Shown one piece after another: positions 31,901 to 42,249 of a DNA stretch of 64,000 nucleotides (the stretch's first letter is position 1; every line of letters begins with the position of its first letter). Origin of the DNA: Cyclina sinensis (taxonomy: Eukaryota; Mollusca; Bivalvia; Venerida; Veneridae); the NCBI GenBank assembly GCA_012932295.1, contig JAAONU010000014.1:2870501-2934500 (forward strand). Reading direction: 5' to 3'. The notes beneath the pieces were generated by a model. The model searched no databases. It was not told where the DNA came from and was given only the letters and a program-made list of their open reading frames with translations. The translations under genes and the position numbers were made by a program.

Positions 31901-34698
31901 GAAACCTTCAAAGAATGTTTGTCATGATGATTTTCTGTGCACCTAAGGTATTGGTTGCAGTTCAGTTCAGTACGACCACTGTTTTGTCTCTTTAACTAGT
32001 AAAAAATGGGCATTTAAAAAAATGTTGAATTTAAGTTCATTGGTTATCCCCCATTTATACAGCATGTGGCGAAAAAGATTCTGCTTTTGTATGTTCGCCT
32101 GTAACTATGTCTGTATGTTCATCCAGCAAGTTTATGTGATGTTTTACCTTTGCGGTATCATAAATTTACTGATTATTAATTTATAAATATGTGAACTTGT
32201 CAATTTATGTACCTGACTTGTGCATAAATTTGTAATACTGGCCCTTTTCGTAGTTTTATACTTACCAGTGTTGGACTGTGATTTAGTTCGAACTGTCTTA
32301 ACTTTGCGGGAATCACACAATCGTATAAGCTAGACGCCAACACTGATTTTATTCTCCTTTAATACATTACTAAGCTGTATGTCGCAGTATGAACATTTGT
32401 AAGCTTTGAAGATACTCTGCATTTCTTTATAACAAAGGCACATGGTAGGGATCTGTGTCCTGTAAACAAATTTCTAGTATAAAATTCATCTCACCCAATG
32501 GCTAATATGCTCAAAACTGAAACACTTCTACTTTTCTTGGTGCTAGGTTGTATTGTGTATGCGTTCTCAGAGGCGATTCTCTTAAGCTGAAACTGCTTTT
32601 TTTATCAAATAAATTTGAATAAATTACTTCTTTCAGGTTGGCTGCGGGCGGTTCAAGCAATGGAGACGCTTGGTTTTATTGGTTTACAGATTTCAGTAAT
32701 TGTCTCCCTTGTCATCTTATTCTCTCGACAAGACAAGACAATCCGAATGATCAACATTGTCCTTATAGCTTGTTCAGGTAAAATGGTTAAATCCATATAA
32801 TTTTCTTTTTACAAAAAAAAAACAAAAAACAAAATCATTTAAGATGATTTCATAATTAATTAATCGTTCTTTCAAACTGAAAAGGTCAAACACTTTTTAA
32901 TATTCCCGAAAGTTTTAATATAAGTCGGATCTGTTTTGAAAATAGCCAAAAAGTAAGGTCTTACATAAGATTTAACTGTTCTGTTTTTGCGGGGATATTT
33001 ACCAAATCTTTTTAATGAATGTCCCGAAAAACTGCAAGTTTGACTGCAATAATTATTTTATCTATTATCCCTGCCTTCCCCTCTCTCGTAAGTTAACAAT
33101 GTTAAGGCAGACATTTTCGATTTATTAGCTCTGCCCATGTGATTTTTTAGGATCGGTAGTTGTCTTCCGTCCTACGTCGACAATTTCCTTCAAAGGCCAT
33201 CTCCTCTATAACCACTAAGCCAAACATTAAAAGATTTGCCTTGAATTTTCCTTGAATGAAGCTTTGTCAAACTTGTTCAAATGGTTCCAGTCTATTGCAG
33301 ATTTGGACCACAGGAGCTAACAATTGATTTTAAAAGTGAAAACTCTAAAAAAAATCTTCTTCTCTGAAATCGCTAAGCCTAGTACTTAGATATTTGGTAA
33401 GTAGCATTGTCTTGTAGACCGCTACCAAGTTTTTTTCAAAAGGGCCTCAGGGACAAAATTAGTCTTGCCCCAATCTGATTAAAATCATATCCTCAACATT
33501 GCTATTCTATTAGGATCCTAGGACGACCAATAGAAGGTCACATTCTCGTGACCTATCCATCAGCCAATAAGTGCAACGCTTCCACCCTAGCTCATGGAAG
33601 TAAATGTTCAACTTATGAAAATCTATTTATATAGCTGTAGCCGGGCACATGTTCATAGGTGATAAATCGATCAGGCAGAACCGTGTGGCTAAGTAGTTTG
33701 TAGAGTGTCCGCCCTGTAAGCAGAAGGCCCAGAGTTCCGGTCGAGCCACGATTTTTCACCACCTGTTACATAGCTGGGATCCCAAACAATTATCTGCCAT
33801 GTATAAACTGTCACCGAACTCAGTTAAATTTATTTGTCAAAATCTTTCAAAATAATGAGATTTATGTTTGTAATTAATATCATTTTTCAAAATATCTAAG
33901 CACTTTCAATCTCCGCAAATATATCGTGTTATGCTAGAGAAGTTTACACGCTATTTGAACACGCATTGTGTACAGGTAAGCTATCGAGACGCGTCATAAG
34001 GTGCAGTGTCATGTTTTTCTACTTTTCCCCAAAGAGCCTTTATTAATTGACCGGAATCTTAGATATTTGGTATGTATGTACCATGGACATCTCCCCTTTG
34101 GTTGGATTTTAAGTCACTGGGTCAAGTTCACTTAGGCAAGAAATCAAAATTTGCCCCATCCCTGTGTCATTTGGTTGTATAAAGACTGACATAATTAAAA
34201 ACTTTTTGTGTTTGTTTATTTCCAGGTACATTAATTCTTGTAGGTGTAATAATATTTGGAGTAGAGAACACGGAAGATTTTGAAGAACTGTTTGCTTTCG
34301 TTGAAACACTTCCAGTCGACTTTGATGCACATGCCACGTTGTCGGTTGGGTTTATTTTGTCCACAATCGCTGGAATGCTCTCTGTTGTGGTTTGTTTGCC
34401 CCTTCTGATGAAAGATTATATCACCCCTATACAGCCATGCCCGATACAAGTAAATCCTGTGCCGGTTCAGTACACAAATCAAGGCCATGTTGCCATACCG
34501 CCACCCGGACAAACACATGTTGTTGTTAATGGTTCGACGTATCAACCAATGGGCTATGGACAGCCTTATACACAAGGCCCTACCATGTATGGCCCTCAAG
34601 GTCAGCCTATGCAGTCGTCATCGGCTTATCCCCAGCCACCCAAGTATAGTGTGCAGGAGTTCCCGCAGTACGAAAGTGGCCCACAGTACAAATCATAA
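28661..34698 (+). CDS. gene D: claudin/PMP22-like four-TM protein (complete, 286 aa)
   Basis: Exons 28661-28907 (247 nt), 32637-32777 (141 nt) and 34226-34698 (473 nt) total 861 nt. Junctions are CCAG|GTACGT...TTTCAG|GTTG and TCAG|GTAAAA...TTCCAG|GTAC, all phase 1. TM1 is residues 12-33, then PKW36, GLW (57-59) and C62-x10-C73, the claudin-superfamily signature, with C-x-C pairs C62/C64 and C73/C75. TM2 is ~94-111, a charged turn SRQDKTIR follows, TM3 is ~121-141, an acidic second loop follows, and TM4 is ~170-191. The cytoplasmic tail (193-286) is Pro/Gln/Tyr-rich with YGQPYTQGP and YGPQGQP repeats and a PPKY motif at 267-270, a possible WW-domain ligand. It is the only intact gene of the A/D/E subgroup. 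Intron 1 (3.7 kb) holds a mariner and tandem-core repeats. Claudin-type proteins act at cell contacts or in membranes; the exact role here is unknown. Confidence 0.88.
29741..30030. repeat. left part of a tandem-core element in gene D intron 1
   Basis: Begins with a TCCGTCC/TTCGTCC microsatellite (29757-29790). One unit follows ('ATGATGAGTTGTTGTGCACC', 'ATTTTAAAGTTTGTATCACG') of the same array that resumes at 31600. The mariner remnant lies between, so the mariner probably split the array. Confidence 0.5.
30205..31194 (-). pseudogene. mariner transposase remnant in gene D intron 1
   Basis: On the minus strand the start ATG has become ACG (31194-31192). It is followed by AEFNVTKQRTIIKICASLGK and then SEATGKP (helix-turn-helix domain). 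The catalytic motifs are visible: TTDET near 30725, HQDNAPQH near 30485 and HSPFSSDLAQ near 30400, corresponding to the three acidic positions of a D,D34D enzyme. Stops and frame changes separate these pieces. One open stretch (30739-30302) keeps the catalytic part. The ends and TA duplication were not resolved. It is the same insertion as the one cut by the left edge of the window. Confidence 0.8.
31600..32060. repeat. tandem ~160-bp core repeat, gene D intron 1
   Basis: Three units near 31605, 31770 and 31920, the counterpart of 760-1200. Confidence 0.5.
32637..32777 (+). CDS. gene D exon 2 (TM2)
   Basis: Open across all 47 codons. The Q of RAVQAMETLG is the residue mutated to a stop in gene A. 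Confidence 0.88.
33670..33835 (+). mobile_element. tRNA-derived SINE in gene D intron 2
   Basis: TGTGGCTAAGTAGTTTGTAG resembles an A box region, and GAGTTCCGGTCGAGCC, about 50 bp on, a degenerate B box. An unrelated body and AT-rich tail follow. It is absent from the matching site in gene A. It has no tRNA function. Confidence 0.5.
34226..34698 (+). CDS. gene D exon 3 (TM3, TM4, Pro/Gln/Tyr tail)
   Basis: Starts GTLILVGVIIFG and ends GPQYKS followed by TAA. Confidence 0.88.
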
Positions 34699-34699
34699 A

Positions 34700-36480
34700 G
34701 TTGACCTAAAAGAACTTGTGTACTCAGTGTCCTTAGCATAACAAAATGGTGGAAATATTCTTGCATGGTTTTTACTAATGATTCTTTTTCATAGCTTTCG
34801 TGCATCTCTTTCTTCTTAGTGAGATAGTGTAAATATATAGGTCTTGTCTGAAGTTTATTTGTTTAACTTTTCTGTAAAAACATCAAAGATTCAAGTTCTC
34901 TGTTTGTTTATTTGTTTTTGGGCTTTCTGTGTTAAATATAATGCAAGCTTTACTGCAGATACCGGTATTGTGTATATAGAGCGTGTAATTTTTTCAACGA
35001 TAAATACACAATTTAAACGAATTTCAAAAACCTTGTTTGAATAATACAGTAAAAAACGGCTTACGTCACAACAGAACAATCTATAGAGATCTAAAGATAT
35101 GAGATTTTATGTAGTTTATTTGTTTTAGTTGAGATATGTTGTTTTAAGACTTTTTACAAGTCGTGTGTTTTAGCAGTTAATTCAAAGCAGAATAATGTAC
35201 GGCTGTCTTTTTGTATTATAAAAAGGTCCATTTCACAAGAAATAATTTTGAAAGTTGACCTGAAAGAACGTGTGTACTCTTTACATTACTTAAAAGAACG
35301 GAAACATTCTAATTACAAGTATAGTTTGTACTATTACTAAAAGTTGTGTTTCGTAGCTTTTGCGAACCTCTTTTTGGATTTGTTCGTATACAATATGCAA
35401 ATACAGTATAATTGTAAATATAGTATAATTACATAAGTCATGTCTGTGAAGTTTTGAAACGTAAGTATGTGATTTATCAGTAAGGGTTTCTTTTTCAGCA
35501 TGTTAAAGAACGGCAGCAACGGTCACTATTTTTCCTTATATAACATAAGAATAATTATTTTACTATAAGAATATTACACTGGTTACCGGTACGGACGGGG
35601 ATATCCGGCTCGAGGGAAACTGTTTAAGGCGGTAACGAAACACTGCCTTTCTTGCATATGACACATACATTAAAGTTCGGAAGAAAATAACGAAAACTAA
35701 TATTTTTTCATTAATCACTATTTTTTGTAGTAGCGTATGAATTTACAACTTCATTCATTACGGAGTGACGTCATTTAAAGCACGCGACTTATCTTACATT
35801 GGAGGCGTAAAATGGGTTTTTTAGCACCTGTGTAAACAGTAGAAAGTCCTATCTGATATGCATGAAATATATTGTTTGCCTCTGTTTAAGTGAGTAACAA
35901 ATACTTTCAAATTGAAATCCGTTTGTATCGCTTTAATGTATACACATTAAAACTTCAAGTTGTGTGTGCGTGTTATCCTTTATTTCTTCATTCAATACAA
36001 AATGATTCTGTGTTCGCATAAGCTAACTTAAATTAGATCTAATTTGTCTAGAAAAAAAAGTTAGCTACTGGAAACCAGAATTAAAATGTAGCATGTAGTG
36101 ACCAGTAACAAATCATTAAAGACCAAACTAACTAATTGTACATTTTCTAGGTGTCCCAGTTCGTCATATCTGAATTAGCCTAAAATACAAGTAGATGGCC
36201 ATTTATCTTGACCTTTATGCAATGCAAGCTTTTACCTTTATACAATGCAAGCTTTTGCACACAGCACACAGATCGATTTTCAAAAACACGTTACTTTACA
36301 TTAAACCAGTCTATAAATATTTATAGATACTGAATTCTTGAAGTAATCTTAACTTCTGGAATTCTGGTAAGAAAAACATAAGTGTATCATCTTAATTATG
36401 GAATCTAGATATTGAAAATGTGAATTTATCATAATGTTCTGTCTTTATGGACAATATAAGGCCCGTTTAACAAGAATTTT
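34700..36480 (+). other. 3' flank of gene D with internal repeat of the 3'UTR
   Basis: A segment just after the stop (GTTGACCTAAAAGAACTTGT, and on to the CTTTCGTGCATCTCTTTC part) recurs in diverged form at 35250-35370. No further exon is present between the copies. The block homology fades at ~36480. Confidence 0.5.
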
Positions 36481-36870
36481 GCCCTTTCCGAGGATTGGTC
36501 ACGTGACAAATTAATGCCTATTTTTATATAAACAAACGCCTTTTCATTTAAGAGTTCTAAATTGACATGTTTATAATCAAACTTGTTTGAATATATTATC
36601 GATTATTTGCTGAAGTGTAAAAAATGCACAATATGACCAACCGGGAACTATTTTTCTGTTCTCTGAGAATGGTGTGAAAATTAATGTGACTGCCAATTTA
36701 TACTTACGGACTATTTTGCGGATTTGGTAACTAAGTTTGGTCTGATGACCCAAACAAATAAAAGCAGGCACTAGAAAGAACGGGTTTTAAATAAGTCAGT
36801 AATTTTAAAAAATGTTTAGCCTGCATGAGGGTCGCTGTAACAGGTATCTGTCTGCACATCGCATCCTTAA
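36480..36870. other. intergenic DNA, no gene seen
   Basis: No shared block sequence and no coding signal. TTAA at 36867-36870 is the left flank of the next element. Confidence 0.4.
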
Positions 36871-37303
36871 AGCGACTGACTCACAGATGGGTCGCCGATG
36901 AAAAAAAAAAACGTTTATACACCTAGAAATTCTAGCTGTAATTGTGAAGAACATATCTAATCTAAGTATTTGATTATTTTTTCACAGAAACGCGTCACAA
37001 TATCAAGATTTACACAATTTTATCAGTAAAAAATTTACCCCGTTAATCGAGGGTTAGATACTTTGGTTATATCATTAATTTTGATGACAAATAATAACTA
37101 GTTTCTGTGTCTCAGTGGTGTAGATCATTGTTCTATATTGTACTGACCAAAAGGGTATGGGTTTGAATCCTGATGGAAAGAAAACCTTTTTTCGGTTTTC
37201 ATAACATATAAAAGCATATATTATGGGGTGGGGGGTTTCAAAGTAAATTAATTCTCTACAATTTTAAATAAAAAAATCCGCTAAATTTTGTGAGTCATTC
37301 GCT
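36871..37303. mobile_element. 433-bp TTAA-flanked element with terminal inverted repeats and a tRNA-like core
   Basis: The left end AGCGACTGACTCACA and right end TGTGAGTCATTCGCT are inverted repeats with one mismatch, each bordered outward by TTAA (36867-36870 and 37304-37307). The interior carries GTCTCAGTGGTGTAGATC and GGGTTTGAATCC, pol III A- and B-box-like. TTAA duplication is the mark of piggyBac elements. A relative of one end lies at 7969-8060. Confidence 0.65.
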
Positions 37304-37397
37304 TTAAACCACTCATATTAAGTTATTTATTTCCTCGTTACCAGTCAAATACCGGCGGCGTTTTGATAAGCAAGGTGTATTGTTTTCATACTGTGCT

Positions 37398-37660
37398 AAG
37401 ATAAGATAAGATAAGATAAAATTTATTTAACGTCGGCAAGACTACAACAATACAGCATAAGCTCTCAACAGCTTTTGAACCGACAAGTAACATAAGGTAT
37501 AAGGAAAAACATGCATAAAAAGCTAGGGGGATAAGCACATTCATTAATCATATAGCACAGATATTTGATATAAAACCTATTTGAAGTCTGCTGATCTCGA
37601 CTGTGTAAGTGTAAAAACTGCTGTAAAAAGAAACCGAATAAATCCCTCACAGAAACGATA
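37398..37660 (-). mobile_element. possible minus-strand retroelement 3' end with (AAGAT)n
   Basis: Four to five AAGAT copies (37398-37419) next to AAAATTTATTTAACGTCGGC look like the pentamer tail and 3' end of a SINE or LINE inserted on the minus strand. No RT motif is visible. Confidence 0.3.
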
Positions 37661-38150
37661 CAAAGTGTTTACTTAAAAAAAGAAAGAAGAGAGTATCAAT
37701 CCAAATCAGATTTGGATTGAACTGGTCAGCAGCCTCCATATAGTTGAAGAATAAAAGCAATGACAAAACAAAATAAACTAAAATGACAAAGGGCATGACA
37801 TAGTAAGTCACACATAAATTTTAAAATGGTAAAAATGCATATGAAAAAATGGCATGACCCAGCAGACGCTAATATTTCCATCTTACGCTTTCTGATGTTT
37901 TGCGCCTGTGTTTTTCCGACGCCTAACCTCTCTGCAACTTTGTACGCTGGCGTTCCATGATTGCGCTAACTTTCTATTCTAAGGTTAGGGCAATTCTTTC
38001 ATGTACACAAATCTCGAATCTTGCGAGATCAAGGGAAACTACCTATTTCTGTAGTATATATATATATAAAGCTGATAAACAGACCAAAAAAGAGTTTTCG
38101 GATCGGAAAAAAGAGGGTTGCTAGTCGCATCAGACAGGTAGTCGTTATAA

Positions 38151-38415
38151 TCAAATAAGATTTCGTTTAAAAAAAAAGAATTTCGTTTTAACGAAATAAT
38201 TTTTCATTTGATTCATTTAAACGAAGCAATATTTCGTTTAAACGAAGTAAGATTTCGTTTAAACGAGATAATATTTCGTCATAACGAAATAACATTTTGT
38301 TTAAACAAAACATTAATACGTTTAAACAAATATTTGTTTCTTTTAATTTTATTTCGTTTTAACGAATTATTGTTTTGTTTAACCGAAGTATTATTTCGTT
38401 TAAATGAAACAAAAT
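38151..38415. repeat. 21-bp palindromic tandem repeat (TTTCGTTTAAACGAA)
   Basis: About ten units of a self-complementary 15-mer, each joined by a short spacer such as GTAAGA or ATAATA, with substitutions. Each unit can form a small hairpin. Open frames across it are artefacts. Confidence 0.8.
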
Positions 38416-38756
38416 AAATGTGACAACAACAAAAATATGTGTATCATGTCTCTTTAGGAGCTCCGTAGAAAATCTACGCTATTGCGTTCATTTTTTTAAT
38501 CAAATATTGAAATTTCTCTTTCATTAACATACACAAATGGCTGACCAATTGGTAATCTAAGTCCTATGAAAATTATAATTCACTACTAATTCTAAACATT
38601 TTTTACAATCATGACAACAGTTAGTCAAACAAAAGCATATTTTTAAAATAACTGAACATTTCAGTGTCGATCATCACTTAACTATTCATGTGAATACAAG
38701 ATTCTTTCAATCATCAGTAGCCACAACTGCGCCTAACAATCATTTTCGTTATTTTT

Positions 38757-39654
38757 AGCTCACCTGAGTCTTCTCCTCAGAAACCACAATGACTACAGCT
38801 TAGATATTTGGTATGTAGCATTGTCTAGTGGATGTCTACCAAGTTTGTTCAAATTATGTCCCCTAGGTCAAAATTGGGAACGCCCCAGGGTTCTCTTGGT
38901 TTACATGTAGTGTTATATAGGAAAGACATGAAAAATCATTTTTCTTCCAAATTAATAGGACTAGACCTTACATATTTGGTGTGGAGTATTGTGTAGAGAA
39001 CCTTTACCAGTATTGTATATATGTTGACCCCGGGTTCAAAATTGGCCCTGCCCCAGGGGCCCTTAATATTTTAAAAAAAGGCAATTTTTTAAAATCTTCT
39101 TACTGGAACCTCAATGCATACAGCTTAGATATTTGGTATGCAGCATTGTCTAGTAGACCTCTACCAAGTTTTTTTGAAAAATGTCCCCTGGGTAAAAATT
39201 GGCCCCGCCCGAGGGGTCACAAGTTTTAAATAGGAGTATAGAAGAATGTCTTTAAAAATCTTCTTGTCTGAAACCGCAAGGCCTAGAAATTTAAAATTTG
39301 GAATGAAGCAAGCTTTATCAAGGTTTTTGCAAATAATTAAATTAGGTTAAAGGTCACGGAGGCTAAAAATAAATTTACCTACTGTACCTCATAGAGCCTA
39401 CATTTATAGACCAATATCTTTGATATTCAGTATATACGTTCCTTGCATGGACGTCTACCCATGGGTAGGGTTTGAGGTCACCGGGTCAAGGTCAAGGTCA
39501 CCATAGCTTATAATAGATATTTCTACTTTCTGTCATAGAGCCTTTATTTATTGACTGATATTTTACATATTTGGTTTGTAGGCTCTAACATATTTTCAAT
39601 TAAAAATGAAATACTGCTCAACAGCAAACCTACAGCCAAAGTACTCAGGTGAGC
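38757..39654. mobile_element. tandem-core element bounded by AGCTCACCTGAG / ACTCAGGTGAGC
   Basis: Short inverted ends enclose five to six diverged ~155-bp units ('TAGATATTTGGTATG..GCATTGTCTAGTAG', then a 'CAAAATTGG' or 'GGTCAAGGTCACC' segment). The right end is followed by GATCCAGGGCCATCATGACC. The same family occupies intron 2 of gene A. It is a common bivalve-style nonautonomous repeat. Confidence 0.7.
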
Positions 39655-39659
39655 GATCC

Positions 39660-40600
39660 AGGGCCATCATGACCCTCTTCTTTCTGTTTATTTACCTATT
39701 AATATTGTAGGAAATATCGTATGTCGTAGGAAAAAGAATAATTGTAATATTTCAAAATCCTTTTTAAACAATATCTCCTGAATAAAGCACTGTTCATATC
39801 AAGCCTGATAACCTGTCATAACTTCAATATAAAATTACCTACATTTTAAGTTATAGATTCTTTATTTGTAATTTAATTTCATAATAAAACTTAGTGGTTG
39901 GTATTTCTTGGTCTTTGGGCCACGCAGCAGAAACGTTCTTACTAGGATTAATGTTGAAGCATAGACTGGTGATTTAAGCAAACTATGCAAATAAAGTTTG
40001 AGAAACTAATGTTATCATTTCCTCACCTCATTTCATCATGTCGTTATACAGGACCCATTTTCTTCACCTAATTCGTTCACGAGCGTTTTTCAGAGGTGAT
40101 AATGAGTTTTCTTTCATGTACACGTATTAGTTTATACACAGACACATAACATACGAATGTAAACTGTTTTCTAATAACATATCAATATAAAGTCATTCAC
40201 ATCTGCGTCAGCTTTGAACCTTTTATTCAATTATATATTTATTTCCTTATGTTAATATCATGACCATCATCACTATAAGTTCTTTATGTGAATGTTATAT
40301 TCACGTGGAATAAAAACACGCTACTTTTATTGTAAATTGGCAGTTAGTGAGAGTAAATTCATCACTACGACTCAGATGGACAGCATTGATTACTTTTTAT
40401 GTGTTAATATTTTGATTTCGATAAAAATCCTTTAATTAGGTTTTTAAAACATTTGTTTCAAGAACAAATAACACCTGTATTGCTTGTAATGAACATGGAG
40501 CATTTACAGATTTTTTTGTTATGATAATTACATTATGGACTTGTCGAGTCGCTCTCTTTATTACTAGATAATATTTACTTTAGATTTTAGAACTTCTATT
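39660..40600. other. intergenic DNA, no gene seen
   Basis: AT-rich, no motif or repeat I can support. Confidence 0.4.
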
Positions 40601-40603
40601 TAT

Positions 40604-41290
40604 AGACAGGTAGCGGGCATCCCCATGGGAACGAACTGTGAACCCCTTGTTGCTCATCTGTTTTTAGATCTCTAGATTTTTTTATCTGTCTATTAGATTT
40701 ACTGCCATGAAAGAGACTTTATGTTATCTCTTTCTAGTGAACATCAAGATGACATTATTACAACTTTTAACAACACCTCGAGGTATTTTGACAATGTGTA
40801 AAATGTAGATTATAACGATTTTCTATCTATGGTAAATAAAATATACATGTATATCCAAATAAACTGCAGCTTAATAATGCAACACTTCAGACAGCAAGCA
40901 AACTTTCTTGATCTATTTTTTTCTATAGAAAATGGTTCTGTTACTTCTAGGATATACGATTAAATAAACGATTTTGATTTTAATGTGCTAATTATCAATT
41001 TTAGATGGTAAAGTACCACGTCCTACATTTTACAAGGTTTATATTTCACAGATTATTTGCTTTTCTTGAGCTTGTCACAGTGTTAAAGATTTCAATGAAC
41101 GCAATCTTTGCTTAACTGAAAATCTTTGAAACAGGGGTATCGGTACCACAAATTAAGAAATACTTTTTGCAAGTTTATCGCCGATACCCAGATTTGAGTC
41201 AAAAATATAATTGCAGTTTAAAATCACTACTGCAACAAGACATTTCTCAACCAGTGTTTTATAGAGATTTGATTTAAAAATTAAAGAAAA
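40604..41290 (+). pseudogene. Penelope-like element reverse transcriptase remnant
   Basis: RQVAGIPMGTNCEPLVAHLF at the start is the PLE-type RT block. RDFMLSLSSEHQDDIITTFN follows, then RYFDNV in the place of the catalytic Y-x-D-D. Later come NFLDLFFSIENGSV and IYD...NDFDFNV, then VPRPTFYKVYISQI and DFNERNLCLTENL. Order and spacing match one protein, but stops and frame changes are dense and the catalytic DD is lost. No GIY-YIG nuclease part was seen. Confidence 0.6.
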
Positions 41291-41499
41291 TTAAAAGCAC
41301 TATTAATTTCTCCACGTATTTGTAAAAACCATCTGTAAATTCAAACAGAAAGGCAACCAACATAATATTCCACAGCGCTCTGCCTGCTTGATGATTAACC
41401 CTTCCGCAGTTGACCGCTTTGCTTACCTTTTTGTTTGCACAATGATGGCGGCGGTTACAGAGTTTAAAAAGGTTTCTAGGAAAAATAAATAATAATAGA

Positions 41500-41935
41500 C
41501 CGTAGAAACTCGATCAGTATCTTTTATTCCTGCTTTTGTTAACCAGGTTTTTCGAAGGAAAAAACTGGCTATTAGATTGAGGTAAGTCGGCGGGCGGGCG
41601 TAAACAATTTCTTCTGTGCGCAACTCTTCCTACATTTCTCAAGGGATTTTGACCAAACTTTCACAGAAGCTTTGTCATCAAGTGCCCTGGCGCATATTGT
41701 CGGGGTTTTGTGTTTCGATTATTTTTCACCTAATAATGGCCCTTTGTTTTTTTCCCTTATGGAAATATAGTGAACAATTTCGTCTGTGCGCGACTCCTCC
41801 TAATTTTCTCAAGAGATTTTGACGAAACTTTCACAGAAGCTTTGTCATCAAGTGCACTGGTGCATATTGTTGGGGTTTTATGATTCGACAATTTTTGACC
41901 TTATTACGGCCCTTTGTATTTTCCATATATGCATT
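41500..41935 (+). mobile_element. tandem-core element with hairpin head (CCAGG...CTGG)
   Basis: A hairpin CCAGGTTTTTCGAAGG with AAAAAACTGG (41543-41568) and GGCGGGCGGGCG are followed by two ~165-bp units. Each unit holds CTTTCACAGAAGCTTTGTCA, TCAAGTG and GGTGCATATTGT. A fragment in reverse orientation occurs at 48230-48285. Confidence 0.55.
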
Positions 41936-42049
41936 TTTAAGCCTAGAATTTTTAGTTATGATCAAAGACATATTATAGGGGTTAATCACTGTTACTGATA
42001 GCTCCGGCTTGATTTGCTATGGTAAAATTATAAATAAATGCATAATAAA

Positions 42050-42249
42050 TGTTTACTTGTAGCAGTTTTCAGAATGTACGTGGAAATACACTTCATAGTT
42101 TATTTGGTATACCATGTAACCAAAGTCTTGCGACATACATACCACTGGACCATAGCTCACTGAATACTTTTAGGTGTAGATTTAACAAGTTGAAAATCTT
42201 CATTATAGATGAAATATCCAGCGTTGTAGATAATATTTTACACATGTGA
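42050..42249 (+). pseudogene. Helentron-type Pif1-like helicase, N-side fragment
   Basis: FQNVRGNTLHSLFGIP and then FNKLKIFIIDEISSVVDNIL. The DEIS Walker B box and the preceding G-x-T-x-H-x-L-F block are typical of Pif1 helicases in Helitron/Helentron RepHel proteins. Walker A is missing upstream (truncated or frameshifted near 42050). The protein resumes at about 46200 after a 4-kb interruption. Confidence 0.7.

Larger units (their letters stand above)
30846..36480 (+). repeat. duplication block 2 (contains gene D exons 2-3)
   Basis: Collinear with 1-7600; see block 1. Upstream, 29090-29690 in gene D intron 1 also matches 48780-49390, so the block originally reached at least to intron 1. 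It lacks the 373-bp insertion, the 165-bp array and the LINE fragment of block 1, and carries its own SINE at about 33670. Confidence 0.8.

Noticed and set aside
37110..37190. tRNA-like sequence with a good B box; similar ones at 8030, 18000 and 33690
   Set aside because: None can be folded into a full cloverleaf with acceptor stem and anticodon arm; they are SINE-type heads.
38208..38417. 69-codon frame with an FRLNEV-type heptad-like repeat
   Set aside because: It comes entirely from the TTTCGTTTAAACGAA tandem repeat.
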